Shown here: piece after piece, positions 1-7,989 of the stretch
How positions within the stretch are numbered: the first letter of the stretch is position 1
How the letters are laid out: every line of letters begins with the position of its first letter
NCBI GenBank assembly: GCA_029224185.1
Contig: CM055188.1
Span: 2,791,001-2,855,000, forward strand
DNA from: Karalla daura
Taxonomy: Eukaryota; Chordata; Actinopteri; Chaetodontiformes; Leiognathidae
Direction: 5' to 3'
Length of the DNA stretch: 64,000 nucleotides
The notes under the pieces: generated by a model
What the model saw: the letters and a program-made list of their open reading frames with translations, nothing else
Told to the model about the DNA's origin: nothing
The model's database searches: none
Translations under genes and position numbers: made by a program

Positions 1-115
1 TTATCTTCTCCCATTATTCCAAGTGCGCGTGTATTATGACATCTCAAATAATATATGAGCCGCTTTGATTTTAAACTCATTTGGGGTTTATTTGACTGGT
101 TTTGATCATAGACTG

Positions 116-124
116 TATATAAAA
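116..124 (+). promoter_or_regulatory. TATA box upstream of the polymerase remnant
   Basis: The string TATATAAAA lies about 130 bases before the first readable polymerase codons. A clean TATA box at this distance fits a promoter for the plus-strand early unit. No transcription data are available here. Confidence 0.4.
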
Positions 125-250
125 GGTTTTGACAAGCTTCTTCCAGCCTCCCTGTACTGAACACTGTTTGTATTATTCATAATTTGGCCGACAACGCAAG
201 ATCTCAAGCTAGACATTATGATGTCATGCAGCTGGAGGTGGTGGTGAACT

Positions 251-1690
251 GTGCACAACCATGTTTTGGTCACTGTGAACAATCAGGGTGAAAATATTCA
301 TCCAGCTTTTGAAGGATTGCTAGATCGGATTGTGCAGTCAAACAAGTACATCTCAGCGGATGAAAATTTTATATTCTCATCCGTTCAGGTAGTGCAGAAT
401 CCTAGAGGAGGTGCCAAACGTAAGCTGGAGAGAACTCGAACTAGAGAACTAGACTGCGAAATCGTCAACAAAAAAAGACACCACATTTTTATTGTGGATG
501 ACAGAAAGGATCAGCTCTGCTTTGCCGTCAGGCTAACTCACATTATCCACTCCACCCTTACCGATAGAGAATGGAATGATATGGGGAGCTAGTTGCAACA
601 TCAAGCAGGATTAAATGAGTACACCCCCTTCCCCTTCAGCAACATTGACAATTTTGAAAATATTCTGGGGCGTAAAATTGTTGTGTTTTACAGAACATGT
701 CACAGCAAACCCCTCTCACATTATGAGACTAAATTCTATGATCGCTCCAACTCTCTTTCTCTTTTTACTACAGAATCACTACTATGGGATAAAAAATGTC
801 AAAGCTTTTCTGGGTGCATCATTCTGCAATTATTGTTACAAGACTTTTAAGCATCCTCCCAACTTCTGTAAAAGTTACTGCGCAGTGTGCAACGACCCTG
901 TCTGTCCCACGGAAGTGGTTGACACCATAGTGTGCTCAGACTGTAACAGAACGTGTCGTTCACCAGTGCTGTTTCACCAGACACAAAGCAGTCGATTCAA
1001 ACAAAGTGTTCAGCCTCTGCGACCCAATTAAAAAATGTCAACATTGCAAACTATAATACCAGGTCAATATGACATCAGACAATGCGAAGCACCACTGTGT
1101 TGTACCTAAATGCAACATCTGCGGTGAGAAACTGCAGGATGTCTCTAAAACTGATCAGTGCTGCTTCATTCCTACCCTCTCCCCAGACATCTTGCATCCT
1201 GATTTGTTTTTTCTGATTTTGAAATGTTTGCAGGTAAAAATGGCAAGCACATTCCCTTTTTAGTGCATGCAAAAATGTCAGAAGGTGATGAGACAGCCTT
1301 TTATGGTCTCAACTGCACTAAAATGTCTCTTTTGCATTTCAGGAACAAAATAAACAGAGCATCTTTATAGCCCATAATGCTAAGGGGTTTGACAATTACC
1401 TGGTTTTAAAGTGAATACTGGAACTGGCCGCGTCACCACAGTGGATTCTGATGAGTACCTGGACATTCTCGACAGCAGAGCTTAAATCAGGTGGAAATAC
1501 AGTGATGGATACATCCAAACCCCGGGTAAATGGACCAACTTCTTTATCGCAGCATTCACCACGGCACACGCGCGTCTGAAGCTCTACAGTTATCTAGAAG
1601 AGTTACAAGAATTACAAGTCTTTTACATCGCCACAGACAGTTTGATCTATTCGGTTAAAGAGGGTGAGAAGCCTCTAAATCCACACAATA
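251..1690 (+). pseudogene. Polinton DNA polymerase B, N-terminal and central remnant
   Basis: This is a remnant of the protein-primed family B polymerase that replicates Polintons. The first 113 codons (251-592) match the N-terminal region, including a DQLCFAVRLTHII stretch. After several frameshifts a cysteine-rich part follows (about 800-1000), then the exonuclease II block AHNAKGFDNYLVL near 1370. The polymerase motif C region lies near 1620-1660 and reads YIATDSLIY. Family members usually have DTDS there, so the first catalytic aspartate appears replaced by alanine. Coding breaks off after about 1690, and the missing C-terminus lies inverted just downstream. Many frameshifts make the gene non-functional. 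The identification is strong; the exact ends are approximate. Confidence 0.8.
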
Positions 1691-1844
1691 TTTTCAGGTA
1701 CAACATTCATAATATTTTTGACAAAATAAGTTTTTCCATACCCACTCAGAGCCACGATTAAACAGGAAAAAGGAAAGATAAATTTGTGTTCAAATTCTAT
1801 TTCCTTCATCGCTGGAGAATGTGACATATAATCATAGGTCAAGC

Positions 1845-2225
1845 TTAATAGCCAAAAGGCAGTGTTGTTCCGTCGGCAAAGAGCCGTCTTTTGTCATAAA
1901 CAACCCTAAACTTTTTGTCAAGTGACACGTTGCTCAGCACGAATCCCTTTTTATCATGTCTGATGCTGTGCCGAGGGATCTCGATCGCTCCATGGTGTTT
2001 ATTATCCAGGTAATCCTCCACCAGCTCTCTGACACTCAAAGCTCACTCGCTCACTGAGTCTGAGTGATGCCTTTCACACGCATGACAACTTTCTTTTTAT
2101 CCCTGGTACGCGTAGCTCTTGGGACCTGCTGCTGCAAACTCCTGGATGCTGTCCCCCTCCAGTTCATCCGTCAGGTCACCCAAATAATTACCCAGCTCTA
2201 TGTACACTGAACTGCAAAAGATGAA
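1845..2225 (-). pseudogene. Polinton DNA polymerase B, C-terminal segment, inverted
   Basis: Read on the minus strand, this segment begins with YLGDLTDELEGDS, a block that follows motif C in Polinton polymerases. It ends with a 64-codon open frame (2039-1845) finishing in TTLPFGY and a stop, the usual C-terminal ending of these enzymes as I remember them. A stop or frameshift near 2040 separates the two parts. It therefore supplies the piece missing from the plus-strand remnant at 251-1690, but in the opposite orientation. A local inversion inside the dead gene is the simplest reading. Confidence 0.75.
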
Positions 2226-2436
2226 TAAAAACATCAAATTTGGCATCGGTCTGCCTGATTCCTTTGAAGATGGAAATCTGTTTCCTCCTTATTAAAAGCA
2301 TTTGACTATTTTGGATGATATTATTTACCATCGTGAAGTGGTAAAATTTTTTACCCAGTATCGCCACCACAGAAACACGTTTCATCAGGGCAAACACAGC
2401 CACAAGTAAGTAAGTTTAAACAACAATTACCTGGTC

Positions 2437-2745
2437 ATGTTTAAAAATCTACGGGATAAACTACAGATGAGCAAACTGACTTGTCAGATTTTCCCGTCAC
2501 AAAAACCTTTTTCCTTAAAGAGTTTTAAAGATGCCACAAAAGACCCTCACGGGTATCTAATAGTGGACCTTACACCTAGCTGTCCTGATGTATACAGACT
2601 GAGGACAGGTGTACTTCCACAATGGAGGGTGGTCGTTTACGTCCCAAAAATGACGCCTTTGATCATTGTCATCAATGTTCTCATCTTCATCATCATGTCG
2701 GCGTGTATAAAGAGAAACGCACCCTTCCTGAAGGCTCTGTACTGA
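2437..2745 (+). pseudogene. Polinton late-type protein remnant, function unknown
   Basis: A 102-codon open frame with the recognisable block DPHGYLIVDL (about residues 37-46), followed by an arginine-containing RLRTGVLP segment. This combination recalls an uncharacterised protein encoded beside the polymerase in fish Polintons. The last 30 residues are hydrophobic and may be read out of the ancestral frame, so the true C-terminus could lie near 2660. It sits between the polymerase and a possible promoter at about 2796 that would serve the next genes. I cannot assign a molecular function. Confidence 0.45.
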
Positions 2746-2795
2746 GCCACACCCAAGAAACGTAAAGACATTCTTTTTCACAGCTCCCATGATTT

Positions 2796-2803
2796 TATAT
2801 AAA
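2796..2803 (+). promoter_or_regulatory. TATA box before the small late genes
   Basis: TATATAAA lies about 70 bases upstream of the ATG at 2871. It is a plausible promoter for the overlapping small genes at 2871-3035 and 3032 onward. The evidence is sequence match and spacing only. Confidence 0.35.
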
Positions 2804-2870
2804 CGTTGTATGAGATCATTTTAAATATTTTTAAGGAAATGTTCCCCTGACATCTTGTCAATTCAAAAAA

Positions 2871-3035
2871 ATGAAGAAGGAGAAAAAAGTTATCAGACCT
2901 TTGGCTGATAAAAAACACAGTTTAAAGCGGAAGCATCAGGTTCTAAGGAAGCAGTCTGGGGGCTTCCTTTTACCTCTCCTCTCAGCCACTGTACCTTTGA
3001 TCAGGAATCTCATCGGAGGATTGATTCCAGAATGA
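2871..3035 (+). CDS. Small basic and hydrophobic protein (54 aa), pX-like candidate
   Basis: An uninterrupted 54-residue frame from ATG at 2871 to TGA at 3035. The first half is very rich in lysine and arginine; the second half begins GGFLLPLL and is hydrophobic, ending near LIGGL. A basic head joined to a GGFLP-type tail is typical of small core or membrane-active virion proteins of Polintons and of adenovirus pX, and I infer a similar structural role. Its stop codon overlaps the next start as ATGA at 3032-3035, an arrangement that suggests the two frames came from one transcript. It is one of the few undamaged frames in this element, but so short a frame could survive by chance. Confidence 0.55.
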   Translation: MKKEKKVIRPLADKKHSLKRKHQVLRKQSGGFLLPLLSATVPLIRNLIGGLIPE

Positions 3036-3565
3036 GTTTAAAGAAGGCACAGAAAATGTTTCTTGTCAGCCCTCATCAGCTCGATCGCCTGACTAGACCC
3101 TCGCCCACCATTAGAGACATCACTGAGGATGATTTGGACGCCAGGATGAGAGCAGTACTAAACGAACAGGGGTTAAGCTCGAAAAAATTAAAAAATACAA
3201 TGCATTACTGCAAAGATATTTAACTTTTCTGAAGCAGGATCAGACGGAGCAGGAGTTTCAAGCCACGCTGACGTTGCAGCCTGAAGAGACTCTGACAGAC
3301 TCTCAGCCACATTCTCAAAATGCAAAGGCATCTGATAGCATCATCCACGACATGTTGCAGAGCCTCCCTCAGTGAGATAACAGGAATGCCAAGTACGTCT
3401 TAAAGAAATTACCCGAAGATCGTGGCGTGTGGAATACAAAGGGGGAATTTGTTTATCGAGGGGACGTTGTAAAAGGGTCTCACATGATCAACCTCTTCAA
3501 ATGACTCTCAATTCCTTTTAAAAACAAAAAATCAGAGGGCTCCAACCCACCCGACTGGACACAAT
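3032..3565 (+). pseudogene. Polinton virion-associated gene remnant, function unknown
   Basis: The frame starts at the ATG overlapping the preceding stop and runs 63 codons (KMFLVSPHQLDRL, then an acidic EDDLDARM stretch). A frameshift near 3185 moves the reading to another frame, where KYNALLQRYLTFLKQ continues the same protein. A stop follows near 3375, and a further open part contains GVWNTKGEFVYRGDVV up to about 3560. The order of these blocks recalls an uncharacterised protein commonly encoded by fish Polintons between the core-protein and protease genes. It may be a virion component; that is inference from position only. Confidence 0.5.
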
Positions 3566-3601
3566 ACTGTCTCAGAATTAAACATCCCTTTATCTATAAA
3601 T

Positions 3602-3817
3602 GACCCGCAAGCGGGAGATCAATACCGACTCCTCAAGGCTGATGCGGCCAAACCTCCAGATTTTGACACGCCGTGTGACTTCCTCGCGATAACAGGAAAA
3701 AGATCGAAAGAAGCAGGTCGTGCGATCTCCTCAGTGGAGTTCCCTGGAGGTGGCAGAGGCAGGGGCTACACCGCGGAGACTTTGAAGACAAAGAATTCTC
3801 TTCCCACGTTGGATTAA
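3602..3817 (+). pseudogene. C-terminal tail of the late gene, or a separate small late gene
   Basis: A 71-codon open frame without its own good start, containing PPDFDTPCDFLAITG and a glycine- and arginine-rich GGGRGRGY segment before the stop at 3815-3817. It most likely continues the gene at 3032 after a frameshift. The run of open codons up to a poly(A) signal a dozen bases later supports it as a genuine 3' end. Confidence 0.4.
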
Positions 3818-3829
3818 CATTTCACGATA

Positions 3830-3835
3830 AATAAA
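3830..3835 (+). terminator. Poly(A) signal AATAAA, plus-strand unit
   Basis: AATAAA lies 12 bases after the stop of the plus-strand frame ending at 3817. With the minus-strand signal at 3873-3878 it marks a point where two transcription units converge. Confidence 0.45.
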
Positions 3836-3872
3836 ATGTAATACACAGGTTTTGTCTTTTATCAATGAAGAG

Positions 3873-3878
3873 TTTATT
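3873..3878 (-). terminator. Poly(A) signal AATAAA, minus-strand unit
   Basis: TTTATT on the plus strand gives AATAAA on the minus strand, downstream of the protease remnant. It would end the minus-strand capsid/protease transcription unit. Confidence 0.4.
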
Positions 3879-4015
3879 AAACGTATTTTTGAGTGTACAG
3901 TCATTTCTTCAAAAACACACTGGTAAATAGTAAAAAGAACGGTACATAAAAATAAGAATAGTTACATAAAAGAGAATCTTTCAACAATTGGTTAAAGACT
4001 GTAGAAAACAATACC

Positions 4016-4330
4016 TTGTTTAGGGATCGCGCTGATTTTATTTCTAATACAGTGTTGATATTTTTTTACATAGTCATACACCATGAGGACATTTTTTATG
4101 ACATCGTCGCTGTACAAAGACAGCCTTTGTTCATAAGATACCACACACCGTCGACATGTGGTGCTGTAACTGTTTGTTGTGGTACATGCTGTTTTGAGAG
4201 TGGCTTTCCAGAAACTGAACGATACTCACCGGGTAGTGGTCAAAGTCTGGCGAGAATCCATAAGAGTCAAAAAAGGTGGCTTTGCGTCCCTTTTCCAAGG
4301 TCAAAGCTAACTAGTGCTCCCTGGCCATGT
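4016..4330 (-). pseudogene. Adenain-like cysteine protease remnant (Polinton PRO)
   Basis: Minus-strand reading from about 4330 gives a block with FFDSYGFSPDFDHYP, then MYHNKQLQ and STVCG. In adenovirus-type and Polinton proteases the FDS(F/Y)G block carries the acidic member of the active site, and the cysteine lies in a VCG-type block, so the core can be recognised. Just after STVCG the frame breaks at a stop, and the continuation LSLYSDDVIKN followed by MVYDYVKK is read in a neighbouring frame. The N-terminal part with the catalytic histidine is not seen; the repeat at 4335-4975 may have replaced it. In intact elements this enzyme is expected to mature virion proteins. The copy is dead. 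Confidence 0.7.
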
Positions 4331-4334
4331 GGGA

Positions 4335-4975
4335 TGGGTGTAGGGCGGACTGTAGCAAGGACCCAAATGCAACACAGGAGCTCACGTCTAGATCAGCAGG
4401 GAGTTTATTAGAGAGACTGGGAGTCAGGCGCTGTGAGTCTGAGGCCAGGGACTAGATGGAGGGATGGTCGCCAAGGCCGGGTGGAGCTCACATTTTGTGG
4501 CAGCTGCCACACAGAGTCAGGGGACGGAAGGCGGGTCGCGTTGCTGGGAGGATGACTGCTCATGGTCGAGGAACAGAAGGCGGATGCGGTGCCGGTGAGC
4601 AGACAGGAGGAGATCGAGATCAAAGGGCAGTCCGGTTCACCTGGGCTGGAGACAAAGAATGGAGTCAGGGGCAAAACAGGTCGGCAACGGGAGATCAGAG
4701 ACAAGGTGAGTGCTAGAATGAAACGCATGAGAACAGTGACAATCTGGCAAAGAGAGAACCCAAGGAGTGTGTATATGTATTCCACAAATAGGTGGTAAGG
4801 TGAAGATGACTGGTAGAACCGAAAGGGCGTGAAGTGGGGATGGAGAGAAGAGATAGGCTGAAGCCAGAAAGAGGTGTGGGGAAAAAAGGGTGGAGAGAAG
4901 TACACCAAATAAGATGTCAAGATGAATAGGATTGTGACAATGGGTGTGTGTTGACTATAAAATAGGCAGGGGTGA
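4335..4975. mobile_element. Probable non-autonomous transposon inserted between PRO and MCP
   Basis: The composition changes sharply here. The stretch begins near GGACCCAAATGCAACACAGG and continues with a segment like AGGGAGTTTATTAGAGAG, a pattern I know from common teleost interspersed repeats, possibly hAT-like. It interrupts the Polinton between the protease and capsid remnants. I could not find terminal inverted repeats or a target duplication by eye, so the class and borders are tentative. The long open frames in it look accidental. Confidence 0.35.
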
Positions 4976-4984
4976 TAAAAGAGG

Positions 4985-5505
4985 GGTTCAGCGGAGGCAG
5001 ATCGGATGCCCACACGCCACAGAATGCATCTCCAAGCAGGCTATGCAGAAGGTTCTCGAGTTGAAAGTTGTCCGTCTTTTTAATATCGTCCACCAGAACC
5101 TGTCTCTTGGCACTGATCCCCAGAATAGAATCGTAGCAGGCATAGACGATCAGAAGCATCTTTGTAAAAAAGAACCCTGGTAAACTGAGTCACAAGTATT
5201 TCAAATGAAAAGTTGAGCAGGGTTTCGATCAGGCAGCAATAGAGCTGGGTGGTGCTTGACTGTGAGATGAGTCGATCCCCCAGGGTCACGTCGCATTGAC
5301 TGAAATTTATATTTAGAGTGGCCAGGTCTGGTACCATCAGCGTAGGTGATTTTTACACAGAGATGCAGAAGAGTGCCGTTCAGATCCAGATACCATTCAC
5401 TGTCTCCAGGGATGATTCAATAGGGTCCTTGTCTGTGATGGCTGACAAGGTTTTCTCATAGATAGAAAGCTGCATCACAGGTGCAGTACACTCTGGAGAT
5501 TTTGG
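4985..5505 (-). pseudogene. Major capsid protein (double jelly-roll), N-terminal remnant
   Basis: Minus-strand reading shows EWYLDLNGTLLHLCVKITYADGT near 5400-5340 in one frame, and DVTLGDRLISQSSTTQLY near 5295-5245 in another. These are two consecutive landmarks of the N-terminal part of Polinton/adintovirus major capsid proteins, followed by the LFYKDASDRL block. The first landmark is listed here only as position and signature: EWYLDLN, then CVKIT. At least two frameshifts separate the blocks. After about 5000 the similarity ends at the inserted repeat, so the second jelly roll is missing. Family knowledge: the intact protein builds the icosahedral shell. Confidence 0.72.
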
Positions 5506-5567
5506 ACGTTATAGGGCCATTTTCTTTTCATCATTTATTTATTTATTTAATCAGAGAAAAGATATTC

Positions 5568-5711
5568 TTAAAAAATATCGGAACTCCAGGCAGACTTCTT
5601 CTTCACACGCCTGTCTTTTGCAACCGATTTCCTCTTTTTACCAACCGCCTGTTCATTAAAGCTCGAGAGGGCGCATTCTCCCAGGGACGTCTTCCTACGT
5701 GACAGCATCAT
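5568..5711 (-). CDS. Small lysine/arginine-rich protein (47 aa)
   Basis: An uninterrupted 47-residue frame on the minus strand, starting with two methionines and ending SSDIF before the stop. About a third of its residues are lysine or arginine, suggesting a DNA- or capsid-binding peptide or the basic tail of the neighbouring pVI-like protein. Its start overlaps the stop of the upstream frame (ATGA). It might equally be the C-terminus of that protein split off by a frameshift. Family unknown. Confidence 0.4.
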   Translation of the reverse strand: MMLSRRKTSLGECALSSFNEQAVGKKRKSVAKDRRVKKKSAWSSDIF

Positions 5712-5995
5712 AATGCTCCTGGATCCTTCCTGCTTCTTCTTGCTTCATTGACGACTCGTCCAATCATGTGTTTGAAGGCTTCGGAGGCGATGTCATCCGC
5801 TGCAGCTTTAAGATGAGGTTTGGCAATAACGAAACCTCTCTTCACCATAGGGCTGACGAAACGAAATCATTTAGAAACCCAACCACCCAACCATACATAA
5901 TGGGTGCACCGTAAAACTCCGGCCAATTCCCACCTACATGGGTGTCATAATAATGTACAAAACGGTGAAGATCCTCTCTCAAACCTACCCGAGCC
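5709..5995 (-). pseudogene. pVI-like minor virion protein remnant
   Basis: The minus strand reads DLHRFVHYYDTHVGGNWPEF and then GAPIMYG near 5990-5900. After a frameshift near 5870 it reads FVSPMVKRGFVIAKPHLKAA and an alanine-rich helix-like stretch up to a stop at 5709. A short N-terminal block, a glycine/phenylalanine-rich centre and an amphipathic VSP-VKRG segment are features I associate with Polinton minor capsid proteins comparable to adenovirus pVI. Its place between the major capsid and penton-like genes fits. The function is inferred from position and family resemblance. Confidence 0.5.
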
Positions 5996-6095
5996 GTTTT
6001 CTTTTTTCTCTATTTTTCTTGTCTCACAGCGGATAACTGTGGATCTCTGCTCAACTGCTTGATAATGAATGATGACGGCGACGTAGGCAAATTGA

Positions 6096-6102
6096 TTATA
6101 TA
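6096..6102 (-). promoter_or_regulatory. TATA box between the penton-like and pVI-like genes
   Basis: TATATAA on the minus strand lies about 100 bases before the first codons of the pVI-like remnant. It may have driven the minus-strand virion genes. The core is nearly palindromic, so strand assignment rests on gene order. Confidence 0.3.
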
Positions 6103-6109
6103 AGCCGCA

Positions 6110-6900
6110 GGCTTCAAGTTCTCAGTGGAGAGTCACGATAGTCTTACCATAAGAAAATTTTACCGGTTTGTATTTGATCCATTGTTATCTCAATCTGAAT
6201 GTTTTCAATGTCAATTTTTGGAAACCAGTGAATAGTAAGCAAGGTTTAAATGCTGGGTGACAGTTTCTCCAAACATCCCTTTTATGTTGATCGTTCTCAA
6301 AAGCTGAGCATAAATGTCACCGACCATCTGCAGGGTTAGTACAGGTGATGAAACCCTGCGCATAAATCAGAGGGATAGTACACCCACTCCCAGTCAAACT
6401 TAAACCATTCCCCTGATTTCAGGCCCATTATGTAGGCCAAGGGTAGTATGTGGGTTTGACCTCTCGCCTGGAAATCACATCTTCTCTGAACTCTGTCATA
6501 GAAGATGAAAGTATTGGAATTAATTCATCTAAAATATTGCTCAATCTCTGTTCTGAAGGCAAACATGCTGTTCAAATGTCCTTCTCTCATCTCCTGACAA
6601 TGAACCGTGCTCTCTGTTGCAGGCTCTTTGGGTTTTTCCTTCCAGTAAAACTAGGCATCCACCTGATTGATATGAAAAAAGGTGTGCGGGTAGGAAATCT
6701 GCATTAAAGCCACCTCCCAGCGTCCCTCTGTATTGGTATGTTGCAGTAAATCCACAAAGGAACTGGAACTTGTGTGGTTTTTTTAAAATGTTAGGGCTGG
6801 CATTGGAGGGCAGGATAATAAAAAACCTGTTGTCTTGGACTGTATTACCATAAGGTGGCTGGCTGTGGAAAAATGAACAATATTGTGTTTTCTCATCAAA
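6110..6900 (-). pseudogene. Penton-like minor capsid protein remnant (single jelly-roll)
   Basis: Minus-strand reading shows NRFFIILPSNASPN near 6830, GRWEVALMQISYPHT near 6720, then VGDIYAQLLRTI near 6310, MFGETVTQHLN near 6270 and an IDIENIQIEIT block with VTLH near 6200-6130. This order (LPSN, ExxVALxEIxYPHT, GD--PLLR, FGxTV, IxIEIxxD, VTLHF) is what I remember for the penton-like protein of Polintons. It is spread over several frames with stops between. Family knowledge places the intact protein at the capsid vertices. It is clearly inactivated. Confidence 0.65.
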
Positions 6901-6928
6901 GAAAACACAATATTTCTCATCCGTAAAG

Positions 6929-7285
6929 GTGTGGGAAGAAATTGGAAAACCGGTCCCTCTGGAAAATATTAAAACCTTTCTATCCGGAGAGGATGCTTAT
7001 ACTCTTCACAAACTGGCCAGGATACATTTTCCTAGAAACAGGGTGTTTGCCCCAAGCCCTTTAAGCCAATTTCAAGGGCACCTGTGCGATATGCAAGACC
7101 TTTTGGGACATAGAGATGGATATAATTACTTATTAACAAAAAAAAAAATCCAAAACCGTTTGGATTTTTTCAGGCGTCTGACTTTCCTCAAAAATGGATT
7201 CAAACGCCTTCACTACTTCGGTAACTGTTTTTCTCTTCAGCAGTCTGACATAAGCTCTTTTGGTAAATATGTCTATGACAGCTAA
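6929..7285 (+). pseudogene. Polinton integrase (retroviral-type) remnant
   Basis: A 118-codon frame with SGEDAYTLHKLARIHFPRNR, then QGHLCDMQ and DGYNYLL. These mark the start of the DDE integrase core of Polintons; the aspartate in LCDMQ corresponds to the first catalytic acidic residue. Soon after GYNYLL the frame leaves the family pattern, and the second aspartate and glutamate are not seen. No coding similarity is recognisable after 7285, so only about a third of the domain remains. Integrase normally lies near an end of the element, consistent with this being close to the Polinton border. Confidence 0.7.
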
Positions 7286-7289
7286 TAAG

Positions 7290-7985
7290 CTGCAAAGCTA
7301 TTATTCTGTAACTAACTATATCCAACACTTTCTCAAGTATATTAGGGTTTTGCAACAACTGTTTTAGAGATCTTAGAATAGGCACATACATGTAGGTGCT
7401 CTGTGATGACTCAATTGGGTATTCCACAGGCTTAACATATGGAAACTTCTACTCTTCTAGCTGAATGATTTCTGGACAAATGAACCTTGAGTGAATAAAA
7501 AGTTCCAAACATGCTCATGCAACTGGTATCCACACAAGGTAACTGCAAAACCATGGAATACTGGCCATGGTTTAGTCCGTCTCAACAACTGTATTTTTAA
7601 GCAAATAGGAAATTCACACAACGTAAATTTCCAGATATTTTCATCAAATAATTATATCCATCTACAAGTCTTCTTGCTAAACACATTTTTCCTCTTTCAA
7701 ATAAATTGACTTTTATTAGTATAACCCAGCAGAACTGTAAAGTTAATAAAGCTCAGGGTTCCAACTGTACTGCACGGAGGACTTAAGACAACCATTTAGA
7801 ACAAAATAAAATAAACTCAGCAGCCTACAACAAAAGTAAGTGCAACAACCAGAAGTGCAATGGTTATTCTTTCAACCACACTACTTGCTGGTGCATAACG
7901 CAGGAGCTCTGCTTTTCCTACAAAAAACAGTTAAATAGAGAAACATTACATCAGCAAGAAAATAAGACAAAAAATTACCTGGTCA
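7290..7985. other. AT-rich stretch without recognised gene
   Basis: No domain, repeat family or RNA gene is recognised. Decayed integrase sequence and the missing Polinton terminus may lie here. Confidence 0.5.
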
Positions 7986-7989
7986 GTAG

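Larger units (their letters stand above)
100..7300. mobile_element. Decayed Polinton/Maverick (adintovirus-like) element
   Basis: Remnants of the hallmark Polinton gene set are visible: protein-primed type B DNA polymerase, adenain-like protease, double-jelly-roll major capsid protein, a single-jelly-roll penton-like protein, small virion proteins and a retroviral-type integrase. Polymerase, two or three late genes and integrase read on the plus strand; protease and capsid genes read on the minus strand. All the large genes carry stops or frameshifts, so this is a fossil copy. I did not see the packaging ATPase or convincing terminal inverted repeats, and the left end may lie outside the window. 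Borders are set by the outermost recognisable signals and are approximate. Confidence 0.85.

Noticed and set aside
1..250. Terminal inverted repeat of the Polinton at the window start
   Set aside because: I searched by eye for the complement of the first 250 bases near 7.3-8.0 kb and found none; the true end may be outside the window.
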